A stretch of 13,192 bases of DNA from an uncultured Oscillospiraceae bacterium (lineage in GTDB: Bacteria > Bacillota > Clostridia > Oscillospirales > Acutalibacteraceae). Each line of letters begins with the position of its first letter. Within the stretch, counting starts at the first letter, position 1. The stretch covers positions 1-13,192 of the forward strand of contig URPR01000023.1 of the NCBI GenBank assembly GCA_900549775.1. The letters run 5' to 3'. The notes below the pieces were generated by a model. That model did not search any database and was not told the DNA's origin. It worked only from the letters and a program-made list of their open reading frames with translations. Of this stretch, positions 7,501 to 12,787 are shown piece after piece. The position numbers were made by a program, and so were the translations under genes.

Positions 7501-8143
7501 AGACGCAGCTCGGCAAGCAACTGCGGCAGCAAATGCAGTAAGAGATAGTGCTATTAGAGAAAGAGACTCAGCTCGACAGGCAACTGAGGCAGCGAATTCA
7601 GCAAGAGACAGTGCTATTAGAGAAAGAGACGCAGCTCGGCAGGCAACTGCGGCAGCAAATGCAGCAAGAGACGGTGCTATTAGAGAAAGAGACGCAGCTC
7701 GGCAAGCAACTGCGGCAGCAAATGCAGCAAGAGACAGTGCCATTAGGGAAAGAGATGCAGCTCGGCAAGCAGTTACAGCAGCAAATGCAGCAAGAGGTAG
7801 TGCCATTAGAGAAAGAGACTCAGCTAGACAAGCAGTCACAGCAGCAAACGCAGCAAGAGACAGTGCTATTAGGGAAAGAGACACAGCTCGACAGGCAGTC
7901 ACAGCAGCAAATGCAGCAAGAGACAGTGCTATTAGAGAAAGAGATGCCGTTCGACAGAGATTAAATGCTTTAGGATTAGATAGATTGACTGACCGTGACG
8001 TATGGGCAGCAAGAGAAATTATTTGGGGAAATAATCGATGGGGCAATTACCCACATAGAGTACCTAACTTAAACAGAGAAGGTTATCATGGTTCAGCAAT
8101 ACAAGATTTAATAAACTGCTGGCATAGTCTTGGATTATTCTAA
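4571..8143 (+). CDS. Exported repetitive coiled-coil protein with a Cpl-7/CW_7-like C-terminal domain
   Basis: A 1190-residue protein with a signal peptide (about 1-33, probable cut near CFGA) and a Pro/Thr-rich spacer. A roughly 50-residue module occurs twice (57-107 and 130-181; both SIxxDxFRxL...AxxxAxxxxxxxRxxAVA). A heptad-rich Glu/Lys/Arg/Ala coiled coil follows to about residue 1135. Late parts are tandem repeats: 56, 56 and 49 residues (from about 620), 15-residue units (about 820-865) and ten 21-residue units (933-1135). Residues 1139-1190 form a Trp-rich end with AREIIWGNNRWGNYPHRVPN and GYHGSAIQDLIN. This fits the pattern of CW_7 (Cpl-7) peptidoglycan-binding repeats (xxVIxGxWGNGxxRxxxLxxxGYxxxxVQxxVN). 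I infer a long fibrous surface protein held on the wall by its C-terminus. No LPXTG-type motif is present. AAGGAGG before the ATG fixes the start. The wall-binding assignment is by eye only. Confidence 0.85.
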   Translation: MNNFSNHLKKFLSVLCIFSLSSISITNSKCFGAVTPPNFVIPTPTVTPNITIGGEPSNYSILFDAFRQLFPDQEPTQEQQTAMEETANRIRQNREDAVASEISRRNGAPQAEVPANRPVAVQAIPGGSEFEVNSIISDLFRRLLGGREVNRGTPENDALNRAINKTNEKRKKAVAAVTAERDATQQAVAAANTARDSAIRERDAARQRVRELEGAVAAANAERDAARQAAADTTELTNALQRIRELEGEITRLNGEIARLNGEITRHRSEADHAGLLNLEGTSEEFRANAERMLDIRDPRIGNLVAQLLRAQNELRAFKQLRELELEESNKELEKKVNALRRIGNELQRLKERLNQLERQLTQAEVTSEERDNLRRQISTLKREIQEKEAANTQATSERDNLLNVIGALETEIQNLREKLQVKERRINDAFKEYEKLSEIFNRESERLDQANLDLQEAVQRRAEAENRANELEESFKRASAEMAEQAQQIANLREECIRLEEELTRNEEELANALEGNREAVAAYRYAISAKAAAIEAKNAEIREKEARIRQLETQIADLKNERDKWKRKAELAEAEMRRANEELEKVSNNILETEKTAFDLKLELERKKAELESANKIEEEKVKAARLEEQRKALEEKTRAIAETEEKALKEKEQAIAAKEQEKQQALTAANAAAEEKVKTARSEEQRKALEEKTQAVKDTQEKAFKEKEQAIAAKEQEKQQALATANAAAEEKVKAARAEEQRKALEEKTQAVKDAHEKAFKEKEQEKRQALATANAAAEEKVKTARAEEQRKALEEKTQAIKDAQEKALKEKEQAIAETEEKAKKDKAQALAEVEEKAKKDKAQALAEAEEKANKDKAQAIKDAQEKALNEKEQLTREKDEANNARQIAIQERISSNEARQRAEQALAAKEQEKQQALAAANTAKNTVIAERDAARQAVTAANAARDSAIRERDATRQATAAANAARDSAIRERDAARQATAAANAVRDSAIRERDSARQATEAANSARDSAIRERDAARQATAAANAARDGAIRERDAARQATAAANAARDSAIRERDAARQAVTAANAARGSAIRERDSARQAVTAANAARDSAIRERDTARQAVTAANAARDSAIRERDAVRQRLNALGLDRLTDRDVWAAREIIWGNNRWGNYPHRVPNLNREGYHGSAIQDLINCWHSLGLF
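6429..7010 (+). repeat. Tandem 168-base coding repeats (one unit 147 bases)
   Basis: The landmark CTTGAGGAAAAAACT recurs at 6476, 6644, 6812 and 6959, giving periods of 168, 168 and 147 bases. The short unit lacks exactly 21 bases (the heptad AIAAKEQ). All periods are multiples of 21 bases, so the heptad phase of the coiled coil is kept. The units are nearly identical at DNA level, which points to recent amplification or gene conversion. Confidence 0.85.
7033..7170 (+). repeat. Three 45-base coding repeats
   Basis: Units encoding EEKAKKDKAQALAEV, the same with a final A, and a diverged third unit EEKANKDKAQAIKDA follow one another. The 15-residue period is not a multiple of seven, unlike the repeats on each side, and may place a stutter in the coiled coil. 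Confidence 0.7.
7367..7975 (+). repeat. Ten tandem 63-base coding repeats (21 residues)
   Basis: The unit encodes RDAARQAxxAANAARDSAIRE. The first and last copies of GAGATGC (7374 and 7941) are 567 bases apart, exactly nine periods of 63. Variants are few (DSARQ, DTARQ, ATEAANS, RGSAIRE). Diverged copies of the same unit occur early in the protein (about residues 178-230), suggesting this was the seed of much of the coiled coil. Confidence 0.9.
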
Positions 8144-8195
8144 TGTTATTATGAAGTTATTTTCGATTTTACTTGCATGAATGCTATGTATTTAA

Positions 8196-8408
8196 TTTTT
8201 TTGCCTTAATTATGCCAATGGGGAGCAATCCTGGCGGTACAGCCTCGCCAGGATACTCTTTCCAATGTATGACAAATATTGGAACAGCAATTATCAGAAC
8301 TGGCTTATCAGAAACGTTGATCCAAGCAATGGGAACACATGGCATCAAATACTTACTGTGGATGATAATACTATTAGAGAAAGAGAAATGCAGTTCGACA
8401 GAGATTAA
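8196..8408 (+). pseudogene. Aromatic-rich coding remnant joined to a decayed coiled-coil end
   Basis: A 70-codon frame opens after a TAA at 8193 and ends at 8408. It has no confident start. It reads NGEQSWRYSLARILFPMYDK, then YWNSNYQNWLIRNVDPSNGN, then VDDNTIREREMQFDRD before the stop. The last part is the coiled-coil IRERD motif at the head of the decayed paralogue. The aromatic-rich part is unlike the coiled-coil gene and I do not recognise it. The hairpin at 8228-8254 lies inside it, so it may equally be non-coding. Confidence 0.3.
8228..8254 (+). terminator. Strong hairpin after the coiled-coil gene
   Basis: ATCCTGGCG (8228-8236) and CGCCAGGAT (8246-8254) form a perfect 9-base GC-rich stem with a 9-base loop, 84 bases after the coiled-coil stop. 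The following ACTCTTTCC is a poor U-run, so termination is likely but not certain. Confidence 0.45.
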
Positions 8409-8575
8409 ATTCTTTAAGGCTAAGATAGATTAACTGATCATGATTTGTGGGCAATAAAAAGAATTGTTTTGGAAAATAATCAATGGTGTAATTATCCCCA
8501 TAAAAGTATCTAATCTAAATAGAAGATTATCATGGTTCAGCAATACGAGGTTTAATAGACCTTTGGTATTAATTA
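8348..8575 (+). pseudogene. Decayed second copy of the coiled-coil protein's C-terminus
   Basis: This region aligns with 7925-8135, the last 21-residue unit plus the CW_7-like end. Read across frames it gives RQRLNSLRLR, then RLTDHDLWAIKRIVLENNQW, then CNYPHKS, and YHGSAI near its end, against RQRLNALGLD, RLTDRDVWAAREIIWGNNRW, GNYPHRV and YHGSAIQ in the intact gene. Frameshifts and stops (for example the TAA at 8406 and TAG/TGA shortly after) break it. A second gene of the same family therefore once stood here, either as a tandem duplicate or as the parent of the present gene. Confidence 0.8.
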
Positions 8576-8590
8576 GAGTTATTTTAATTA

Positions 8591-8598
8591 TAAGGAGA
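8591..8598 (+). promoter_or_regulatory. Ribosome site that selects a TTG start
   Basis: TAAGGAGA (8591-8598) precedes TTG at 8605 by six bases. The peptide that follows is a textbook signal peptide, so TTG is preferred over the upstream in-frame ATG at 8464, which lies inside the decayed paralogue and has no such site. Confidence 0.75.
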
Positions 8599-8604
8599 AG
8601 ATCA

Positions 8605-9156
8605 TTGAAAAAAATATGTAGTATTTTATTAATCTGCAGTATCTTTGTTGCTCAAAGTTTAACAGTTTTTGCAAATAATTCAGTTGTAAACGACGTACCT
8701 ACCACTCTGGAAAACAATGTCGTCTCTGATAAAAATGTAGAAATTGTTTTGAAAAATAATTCTAAAACCGATGACAAAAGATCTACAGATTTACAAAAAG
8801 TCCAAAAGGATTTTGCAGAAGATTATGATGAGTATTATAAGCCATCTAAATGGGAAATCACAAAAAATATAGCTAAATGTCTTGGTAAAGCTTTTATAAA
8901 CGATGTCAAATCTTATATTATGTTCTATCCATTATTTAAGGTAGCTCAGTTAATTTCTTTTTTATCAATATACTTACCATCTTATGCATTTTATAAAAAG
9001 ACAGGTATTAACATTCCAGCTAAGGTATCAAGTGTTTTCACAAAAAATGAAAGCTTAAATATAATTGGTCAAAATCTTTATAACGTGATACCTTTAACTT
9101 TAGCCTCATTCATGTTTAAGTGGGGTAAAGATTTATATTTATTTGCAAAATCTTAA
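8605..9156 (+). CDS. Exported 183-residue protein of unknown function, TTG start
   Basis: The protein starts with MKKICSILLICSIFVAQSLT (TTG read as Met) and VFA, with a probable signal peptidase cut after residue 23. A polar, Asn/Asp/Lys-rich segment follows (24-80). Two hydrophobic stretches come next, about 103-130 (SYIMFYPLFKVAQLISFLSI and on) and 152-172 (NIIGQNLYNVIPLTLASFMF). It ends in AKS. I do not recognise the family. The layout suggests a protein attached to or inserted in the membrane after export, with the polar part outside. It follows the coiled-coil gene and its decayed paralogue on the same strand, about 460 bases beyond the coiled-coil stop and across a hairpin, so co-transcription is uncertain. 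A terminator follows directly. Confidence 0.75.
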   Translation: MKKICSILLICSIFVAQSLTVFANNSVVNDVPTTLENNVVSDKNVEIVLKNNSKTDDKRSTDLQKVQKDFAEDYDEYYKPSKWEITKNIAKCLGKAFINDVKSYIMFYPLFKVAQLISFLSIYLPSYAFYKKTGINIPAKVSSVFTKNESLNIIGQNLYNVIPLTLASFMFKWGKDLYLFAKS

Positions 9157-9189
9157 TTTATCAAAAATTTTATCATCTGTATATTTTAA

Positions 9190-9230
9190 GAGCCAGGTTT
9201 TACTTTAATATAAAGCCTGGTTCTTTATTT
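9190..9230 (+). terminator. Intrinsic terminator after the 183-residue protein gene
   Basis: GAGCCAGG...TTTA pairs with TAAA...CCTGGTTC (about 9190-9223) and is followed by TTTATTTT. It lies about 33 bases past the stop codon. Confidence 0.75.
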
Positions 9231-9396
9231 TAAATTTTATTTGCATAAAAAACTATTAAGTTTTTTCCGCTCTATCTCTAACTACGCTCATACTTTTAGC
9301 AATTTGCTACCATGTTAACCACTACTAGTGTATATTAAAGTTAAAACTATATTTTTAATCGCATTGTTTTGTTATATAAAAATTGATTCAAAATCC
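9231..9396. other. Short gap without a recognisable gene
   Basis: AT-rich sequence. The minus strand holds only a short fragment ending MSVVRDRAEKT before a stop near 9257, which I cannot assign. Confidence 0.4.
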
Positions 9397-9715
9397 TTAA
9401 AAATAAAGAATATTTGCATATTCATAAGCATCTTCAGCCCTTGTCAGCTCTATTTCATGGTGGCTTTTCCCTCCGATTGTTCATCACGGCTCCATTTATC
9501 ATGCCAGAAATTTTATTAACTGTCTTCTCTGAAATCCCACGTAAATTTACAAGCTCATTTAGAGAACAATTGATATAAATGCAGTTGGCTTTATTTGATT
9601 GTATAGCTCATTGATGATATCAATGAGCGCCGTTTTATAATTTGTAGTAAATTAATATTTTGGGCACTTGTACAAAACTTCTTTTAATAATATCCTGGAT
9701 AACTTCTACTTCCAT
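9397..9715 (-). pseudogene. Decayed small phage-type gene of unknown function
   Basis: The frame starts well: GGAGGGG lies eight bases before the ATG at 9715, giving MEVEVIQDIIKRSFVQVPKI and a stop after 26 codons (9635). Protein-like text continues in other frames: KTALIDIINELYNQIKPTAF, then NELVNLRGISEKTVNKISGM, then HEIELTRAEDAYEYANIL, ending near 9397. The pieces join by small frameshifts into one gene of about 100 codons. I do not recognise it. Just upstream, another broken frame reads AWFITAYREQKIQQEKIVSM and stops next to this start, as in tightly packed phage operons. Confidence 0.4.
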
Positions 9716-9851
9716 GTCATACCCCTCCAGTCATGCTTACAATTTTCTCTTGTTGTATCTTTTGCTCTCTGTACGCTGTGATAAACCACGCGGCATTTTA
9801 CCTTATAACCCTTTTGATGTAGCTTTATGAATAGTCAATTACGCTTTGCAG

Positions 9852-9998
9852 TTATTCGCCACAGAGTTTTTTTAATTTTTCATACTCATTGTCTGAAAGT
9901 AACACATTTCTATACTCACCGTACACACGAATCGATGTGCTTTTCTTTGGTATTGCGCTAACAATACTTTTTTGTCTTTGATTTATGATTACAGTCAT
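9852..9998 (-). pseudogene. Remnant of a phage replication (replisome organiser-like) protein
   Basis: A 48-codon frame reads MTVIINQRQKSIVSAIPKKS and then TSIRVYGEYRNVLLSDNEYE and KLKKLCGE. The pattern YGxYxNVxLxDxEYxKL is, as I know it, the conserved C-terminal motif of HTH or DnaD-like phage replisome organisers, where the chain normally continues for another 30-40 residues to a WARK-type end. Here a stop follows directly and the large N-terminal part is absent. No convincing ribosome site precedes the ATG. It is most likely a fragment and not a functional small protein. Confidence 0.4.
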
Positions 9999-10019
9999 GT
10001 TTAAATCGGTACTAAAATC

Positions 10020-10100
10020 TTTTGCTTAACTGCTTCTCTATAACGCTTTTTTCCCCTCGTTCCTCCGAATGTGTTTTAACCTGCCATAAAATTTCATCTT
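10020..10100 (-). pseudogene. Second, damaged copy of the tape measure gene start
   Basis: The minus strand reads GAAATTTTATGGCAGGTTAAAA and encodes MAG-stop-NTFGGT, then after a short deletion RGKKRYREAVKQ. This is the same as MACSKTFGGTIKLEGEKAYR plus EAVKQ encoded at 1-100. The third sense codon is followed by a stop, the IKLE segment is partly deleted, and similarity ends after EAVKQ, where the replication-protein remnant begins. The ribosome site is mutated. It shows that a second related prophage lost its tail module here. Confidence 0.75.
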
Positions 10101-10223
10101 CGATGAAATAAAAATAAGCATTCCATTTCTGAAATGTTTTAAAATTATTTTAGAAAAATCCATTTTTTATACAATTATTTGTTCTTAGATCATTATTCTT
10201 GTATTTTTTAATTTTGTTAAAAA

Positions 10224-10411
10224 TTAATTAAAATAATAAACTAAATCATTTAACTTCTGTACAATACTATCATGTCGATTTTCTGCTGATATGAACATTG
10301 ATTTTAGCCCTGCTATAACTTTGCCATCTTCAGTTACCTCCAGCGTCCTCCTATAATCGTTTTTTCTCCGCCTTGTTTCGTATAATTCTTCGTATTGTAC
10401 AATATTTCAAC
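10224..10411 (-). pseudogene. Frameshifted head-fibre-like phage protein
   Basis: Two minus-strand frames join into one protein: VEILYNTKNYTKQGGEKTII followed by GG, then after a frameshift near 10337-10352 TLEVTEDGKVIAGLKSMFIS and AENRHDSIVQKLNDLVYYFN, with a stop at 10224. The pattern NYTxQGGxKTxIGGxLE...EDGxxIxGL, with a final short helix, is what I know from small head fibre or head decoration proteins of Firmicute phages. Its place between TerL and the tape measure remnant matches normal phage gene order. No good start codon is visible. AAAGGAG lies nearby at about 10415. Confidence 0.5.
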
Positions 10412-10423
10412 ACTCCTTTTGTT

Positions 10424-11212
10424 TTAAATTTTCAACCTCCATTTTTTGTATGTAGCATTGACCTCGTCTTCAAATGGATTGTTTGCTGTTGGATACTTCG
10501 TTGAAATTATGCAACCGAGCTTATTCAAAATATTTAATTGCCCAGACCTCATTGCTTCAATTGCATAACTATTTGGAAGTGCTCCGACTTCATCTGCAAG
10601 AAACACGTTAGGTAGTTTTCCGTCCATTCTAGAATTGCTGTAGTTGAGCGGTGTATACCGGTTTTCATTTGGAATAAATTCGATATAGTCGCGCAGAACT
10701 TTAAAACGAGGTGTACCCTTATTTTGATAGACAAGCGGACTCGATTTTAAGATTTCTTCAATTGCCGTCTTAACTTCACGTGATAAAGCCCCATCTGGAG
10801 CCACTGAGTAGAATTTGCTGAATTTCGGTTCCAATAAAAAAAGCAACACGAAAATGGTTGCAATCGTAAAGGTCTTAAAGTTTTTCCTTGCGACTTCTAA
10901 GACAACAGTCTCATATCGCCTACGGTTAGGATTTTCCCGGTGAACAACACAAAGTGCAGCTGCATATAAAAGCCATTGATACCCACACGAACATTCATAA
11001 ATGCTGTTTCCGGCCTTAAGGCCTCGGGGCATTACAAGTAATTTTAAAACATCATCAATTTGACTCAGTTTTTGTTCATCAAGAAAGTACTTTTCTGATT
11101 TTCCATCGCAGATTTTCAGAAACTCCTCGCACTGCTTTATAACATACTTAGGCGCTGGAATCTCATTTTTTACAACTTTGTCCGCGTAAGCATAGCTTTT
11201 ATGTTTAATCAT
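10424..11212 (-). CDS. terL: Phage large terminase, ATPase half only (C-terminal nuclease lost)
   Basis: A 262-residue product where family members usually reach about 500-600. The N-terminal ATPase signatures are present: a deviant Walker A, ARKNFKT (108-114), a Walker B, VFLADE (203-208), and a coupling-type motif, ISTKY (236-240). The frame ends with TYKKWRLKI shortly after, so the RNase-H-like nuclease domain that cuts concatemers is absent. The following sequence belongs to a different phage gene (head fibre), which indicates a deletion that removed the rest of TerL plus portal, protease and capsid genes. The start ATG overlaps the small terminase stop by four bases (ATGA), showing translational coupling. 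TerL normally docks on the portal and pumps DNA. This version could at best hydrolyse ATP and is probably non-functional. A decayed copy of its first third lies at 3211-3567. Confidence 0.9.
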   Translation of the reverse strand: MIKHKSYAYADKVVKNEIPAPKYVIKQCEEFLKICDGKSEKYFLDEQKLSQIDDVLKLLVMPRGLKAGNSIYECSCGYQWLLYAAALCVVHRENPNRRRYETVVLEVARKNFKTFTIATIFVLLFLLEPKFSKFYSVAPDGALSREVKTAIEEILKSSPLVYQNKGTPRFKVLRDYIEFIPNENRYTPLNYSNSRMDGKLPNVFLADEVGALPNSYAIEAMRSGQLNILNKLGCIISTKYPTANNPFEDEVNATYKKWRLKI

Positions 11213-11568
11213 TTGGTACGCCCTGAAAGGAGATCAAGTAAAGGATCAGACTCACCACCATTTTGCCGATCTCGAAGTGTTGTGATTATTTTCATCAGCG
11301 TTACAACCGTTTTGTTTGCGCTGTCTGTTGTTCTATTAAACTGCGTCACTGCTGGATGTGAGTAAAGATTTGTTTCACCATTCACATAGGTCTTGTCGAT
11401 AAAAAAACCATCTTTCTCAATTGTTACCCTCAATTCGTCCAAGATTTGCAGCTGGGTTTGATACCGTTCAAATGTGGTTACAAAAAATAGATTTTGCTCC
11501 ACACCATAGTTTTGCGCCAATTTTAAGATTTCTTTCGCTTGGTCTTTCAAATTAAGTTTTCTATCCAT
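11209..11568 (-). CDS. terS: Phage small terminase, P27 family
   Basis: A 119-residue protein with the P27-family signature YxxGExNLYxHPAVxxFNRTTDSANKTVxxLMKII in its second half and a helical N-terminus (LNLKDQAKEILKLAQNYGVE). Small terminases recognise the packaging site and feed DNA to TerL. I chose the ATG at 11568 because AAAGGAGG lies eight bases before it. The earlier in-frame ATG at 11592 would overlap the methyltransferase stop and lacks such a site. The gene overlaps TerL by four bases. It appears intact. A fossil of its 3' end is at 3708-3797. Confidence 0.9.
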   Translation of the reverse strand: MDRKLNLKDQAKEILKLAQNYGVEQNLFFVTTFERYQTQLQILDELRVTIEKDGFFIDKTYVNGETNLYSHPAVTQFNRTTDSANKTVVTLMKIITTLRDRQNGGESDPLLDLLSGRTK

Positions 11569-11591
11569 ATTTTTGCCTCCTTTATCCATCA

Positions 11592-12767
11592 TCAGTTAAG
11601 TTTTTTCGCTTTTTGTCCAGTCAAATTTTCCCAGCGTTCTATAATTACGTCAACATAACTAGGTGATAATTCCATTAAATATGCAGTCCTCCCATTCTGC
11701 TCGCATGCAATTAGCGTTGTTCCACTACCTCCAAATATATCTAAAACAACATCTCCCTTTTTCGTATTATTTTTTATTTGATAATCAAACAGGCTGACAG
11801 GCTTCATTGTTGGGTGTTTTTCTGATTTTTGTGGTTTCTCAAAGTCCATGACCGTAGTTTGCTTTCTGTCACTTGCCCAAAAATGGCTTGCCCCTTTTTT
11901 CCATCCATAAAGGCATGGTTCATGCTTCCAATTATAGTCTTGCCGCCCCAATACCATCGAATTTTTGTTCCAAATCAAACATTGCCGAACCTGCCAATCA
12001 ACGTCCAAACACGCAGCTCTAAAACTGTAACCTTTTGAATCCGAATGCCATATGTAAAATGCTGCCCCGGGTCTCATTGCACAGTCCGCATTGTAAAAGC
12101 TTGTTTTTAAAAATTCTTCAAATTTTTCGTCAGACATATTATCATTTTCAATTTTCAGCAAATTTGAATTTTTTCCAGTGTAATCTAAGTTATATGGTGG
12201 GTCTGTTAACAGCAAATCGGCTCTAACTCCACTCATCAATTTTTCTACATCTTCAGCGCAGGTACTGTCACCGCACATTAACCGATGTTTTCCAAGCTGA
12301 TATATTTCTCCAACTTTAGACTTTGGTTCTGGTTTTAGTTCTGGAATTTCACTTTCTTTGACTTCAGCTTCACCAAAATCCAATTCAACGTCATCCAGCG
12401 TAAATCCCGTCAATTCGATATCAAAATCGATGTCCATAAGCCCTCTCAGTTCTTCGCTTAATACCGACATATCCCAGCCTGCATCTTCAGCCAACCTGTT
12501 ATCGGCGATTATATATGCAGACTTTTGTGCTTCGTTTAAATCTTCTACAAATATACATGGCACACCCAAAAGACCTAATTTTTTTGCCCCTAAAAGTCTT
12601 CCATGACCAGCGATTATCATGTAATTTTCATCAATTAAAATGGGATTTAAAAAGCCAAACTCTCTTATACTTTCGGCAATTTTTTGAATTTGTTCTTCAC
12701 TGTGAGTTCTTGCATTCTTCTCGTATGGCTTGATTTTTTCTATTTCCACATATTCAAATTTTCTCAT
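11592..12767 (-). CDS. ParB-like domain fused to a DNA N6-adenine/N4-cytosine methyltransferase
   Basis: A 391-residue two-domain protein. Residues 1-100 form a ParB/Srx-type domain (IKPYEKNARTHSEEQIQKIA, then GHGRLLGAKKLG at 54-65). Residues 150-391 form a beta-class methyltransferase with catalytic TDPPY (188-192) before the AdoMet-binding FGGSGTT (345-351) and HPTMKP (318-323) in between, as in the N6_N4_Mtase family. Such genes are common in Firmicute prophages just before the terminases and are usually orphan methylases that protect or mark phage DNA. The target sequence cannot be told. I prefer the Met at 12767 because AGAAGGAA precedes it; the in-frame ATG at 12785 has no ribosome site and its first codons form that site. 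It is complete, unlike its neighbours. It is followed by TerS with about 24 bases between. Confidence 0.9.
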   Translation of the reverse strand: MRKFEYVEIEKIKPYEKNARTHSEEQIQKIAESIREFGFLNPILIDENYMIIAGHGRLLGAKKLGLLGVPCIFVEDLNEAQKSAYIIADNRLAEDAGWDMSVLSEELRGLMDIDFDIELTGFTLDDVELDFGEAEVKESEIPELKPEPKSKVGEIYQLGKHRLMCGDSTCAEDVEKLMSGVRADLLLTDPPYNLDYTGKNSNLLKIENDNMSDEKFEEFLKTSFYNADCAMRPGAAFYIWHSDSKGYSFRAACLDVDWQVRQCLIWNKNSMVLGRQDYNWKHEPCLYGWKKGASHFWASDRKQTTVMDFEKPQKSEKHPTMKPVSLFDYQIKNNTKKGDVVLDIFGGSGTTLIACEQNGRTAYLMELSPSYVDVIIERWENLTGQKAKKLN

Positions 12768-12771
12768 CAAT

Positions 12772-12779
12772 TTCCTTCT
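12772..12779 (-). promoter_or_regulatory. Ribosome site deciding the methyltransferase start
   Basis: AGAAGGAA on the minus strand lies four to five bases before the ATG at 12767. It falls within the codons that a start at 12785 would use, which argues against that longer form. Confidence 0.6.
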
Positions 12780-12787
12780 TTCCATAC

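Noticed and set aside
6477..7964. Lys/Gln-rich open frames in another plus-strand frame of the repeat region (6477-7205, 7269-7541, 7548-7964)
   Set aside because: Shadow frames of tandem repeats. The real frame carries the signal peptide, heptad pattern and C-terminal domain.
7367..7975. CRISPR-like array (regular 63-base spacing)
   Set aside because: The repeats are contiguous, coding, and have no unique spacers.
6973..8046. A long open frame on the minus strand opposite the coiled-coil gene (357 codons), and a similar shorter one at 4798-5364
   Set aside because: They are by-products of the Ala/Arg/Glu-rich repeats: the repeat unit has no stop in that frame, so it stays open. The translations are low-complexity Ala/Ser/Leu text without a ribosome site.
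8173..8433. Plus-strand 86-codon frame after the coiled-coil gene
   Set aside because: The IRERE paralogue match lies in a different frame, and no ribosome site precedes its ATG.
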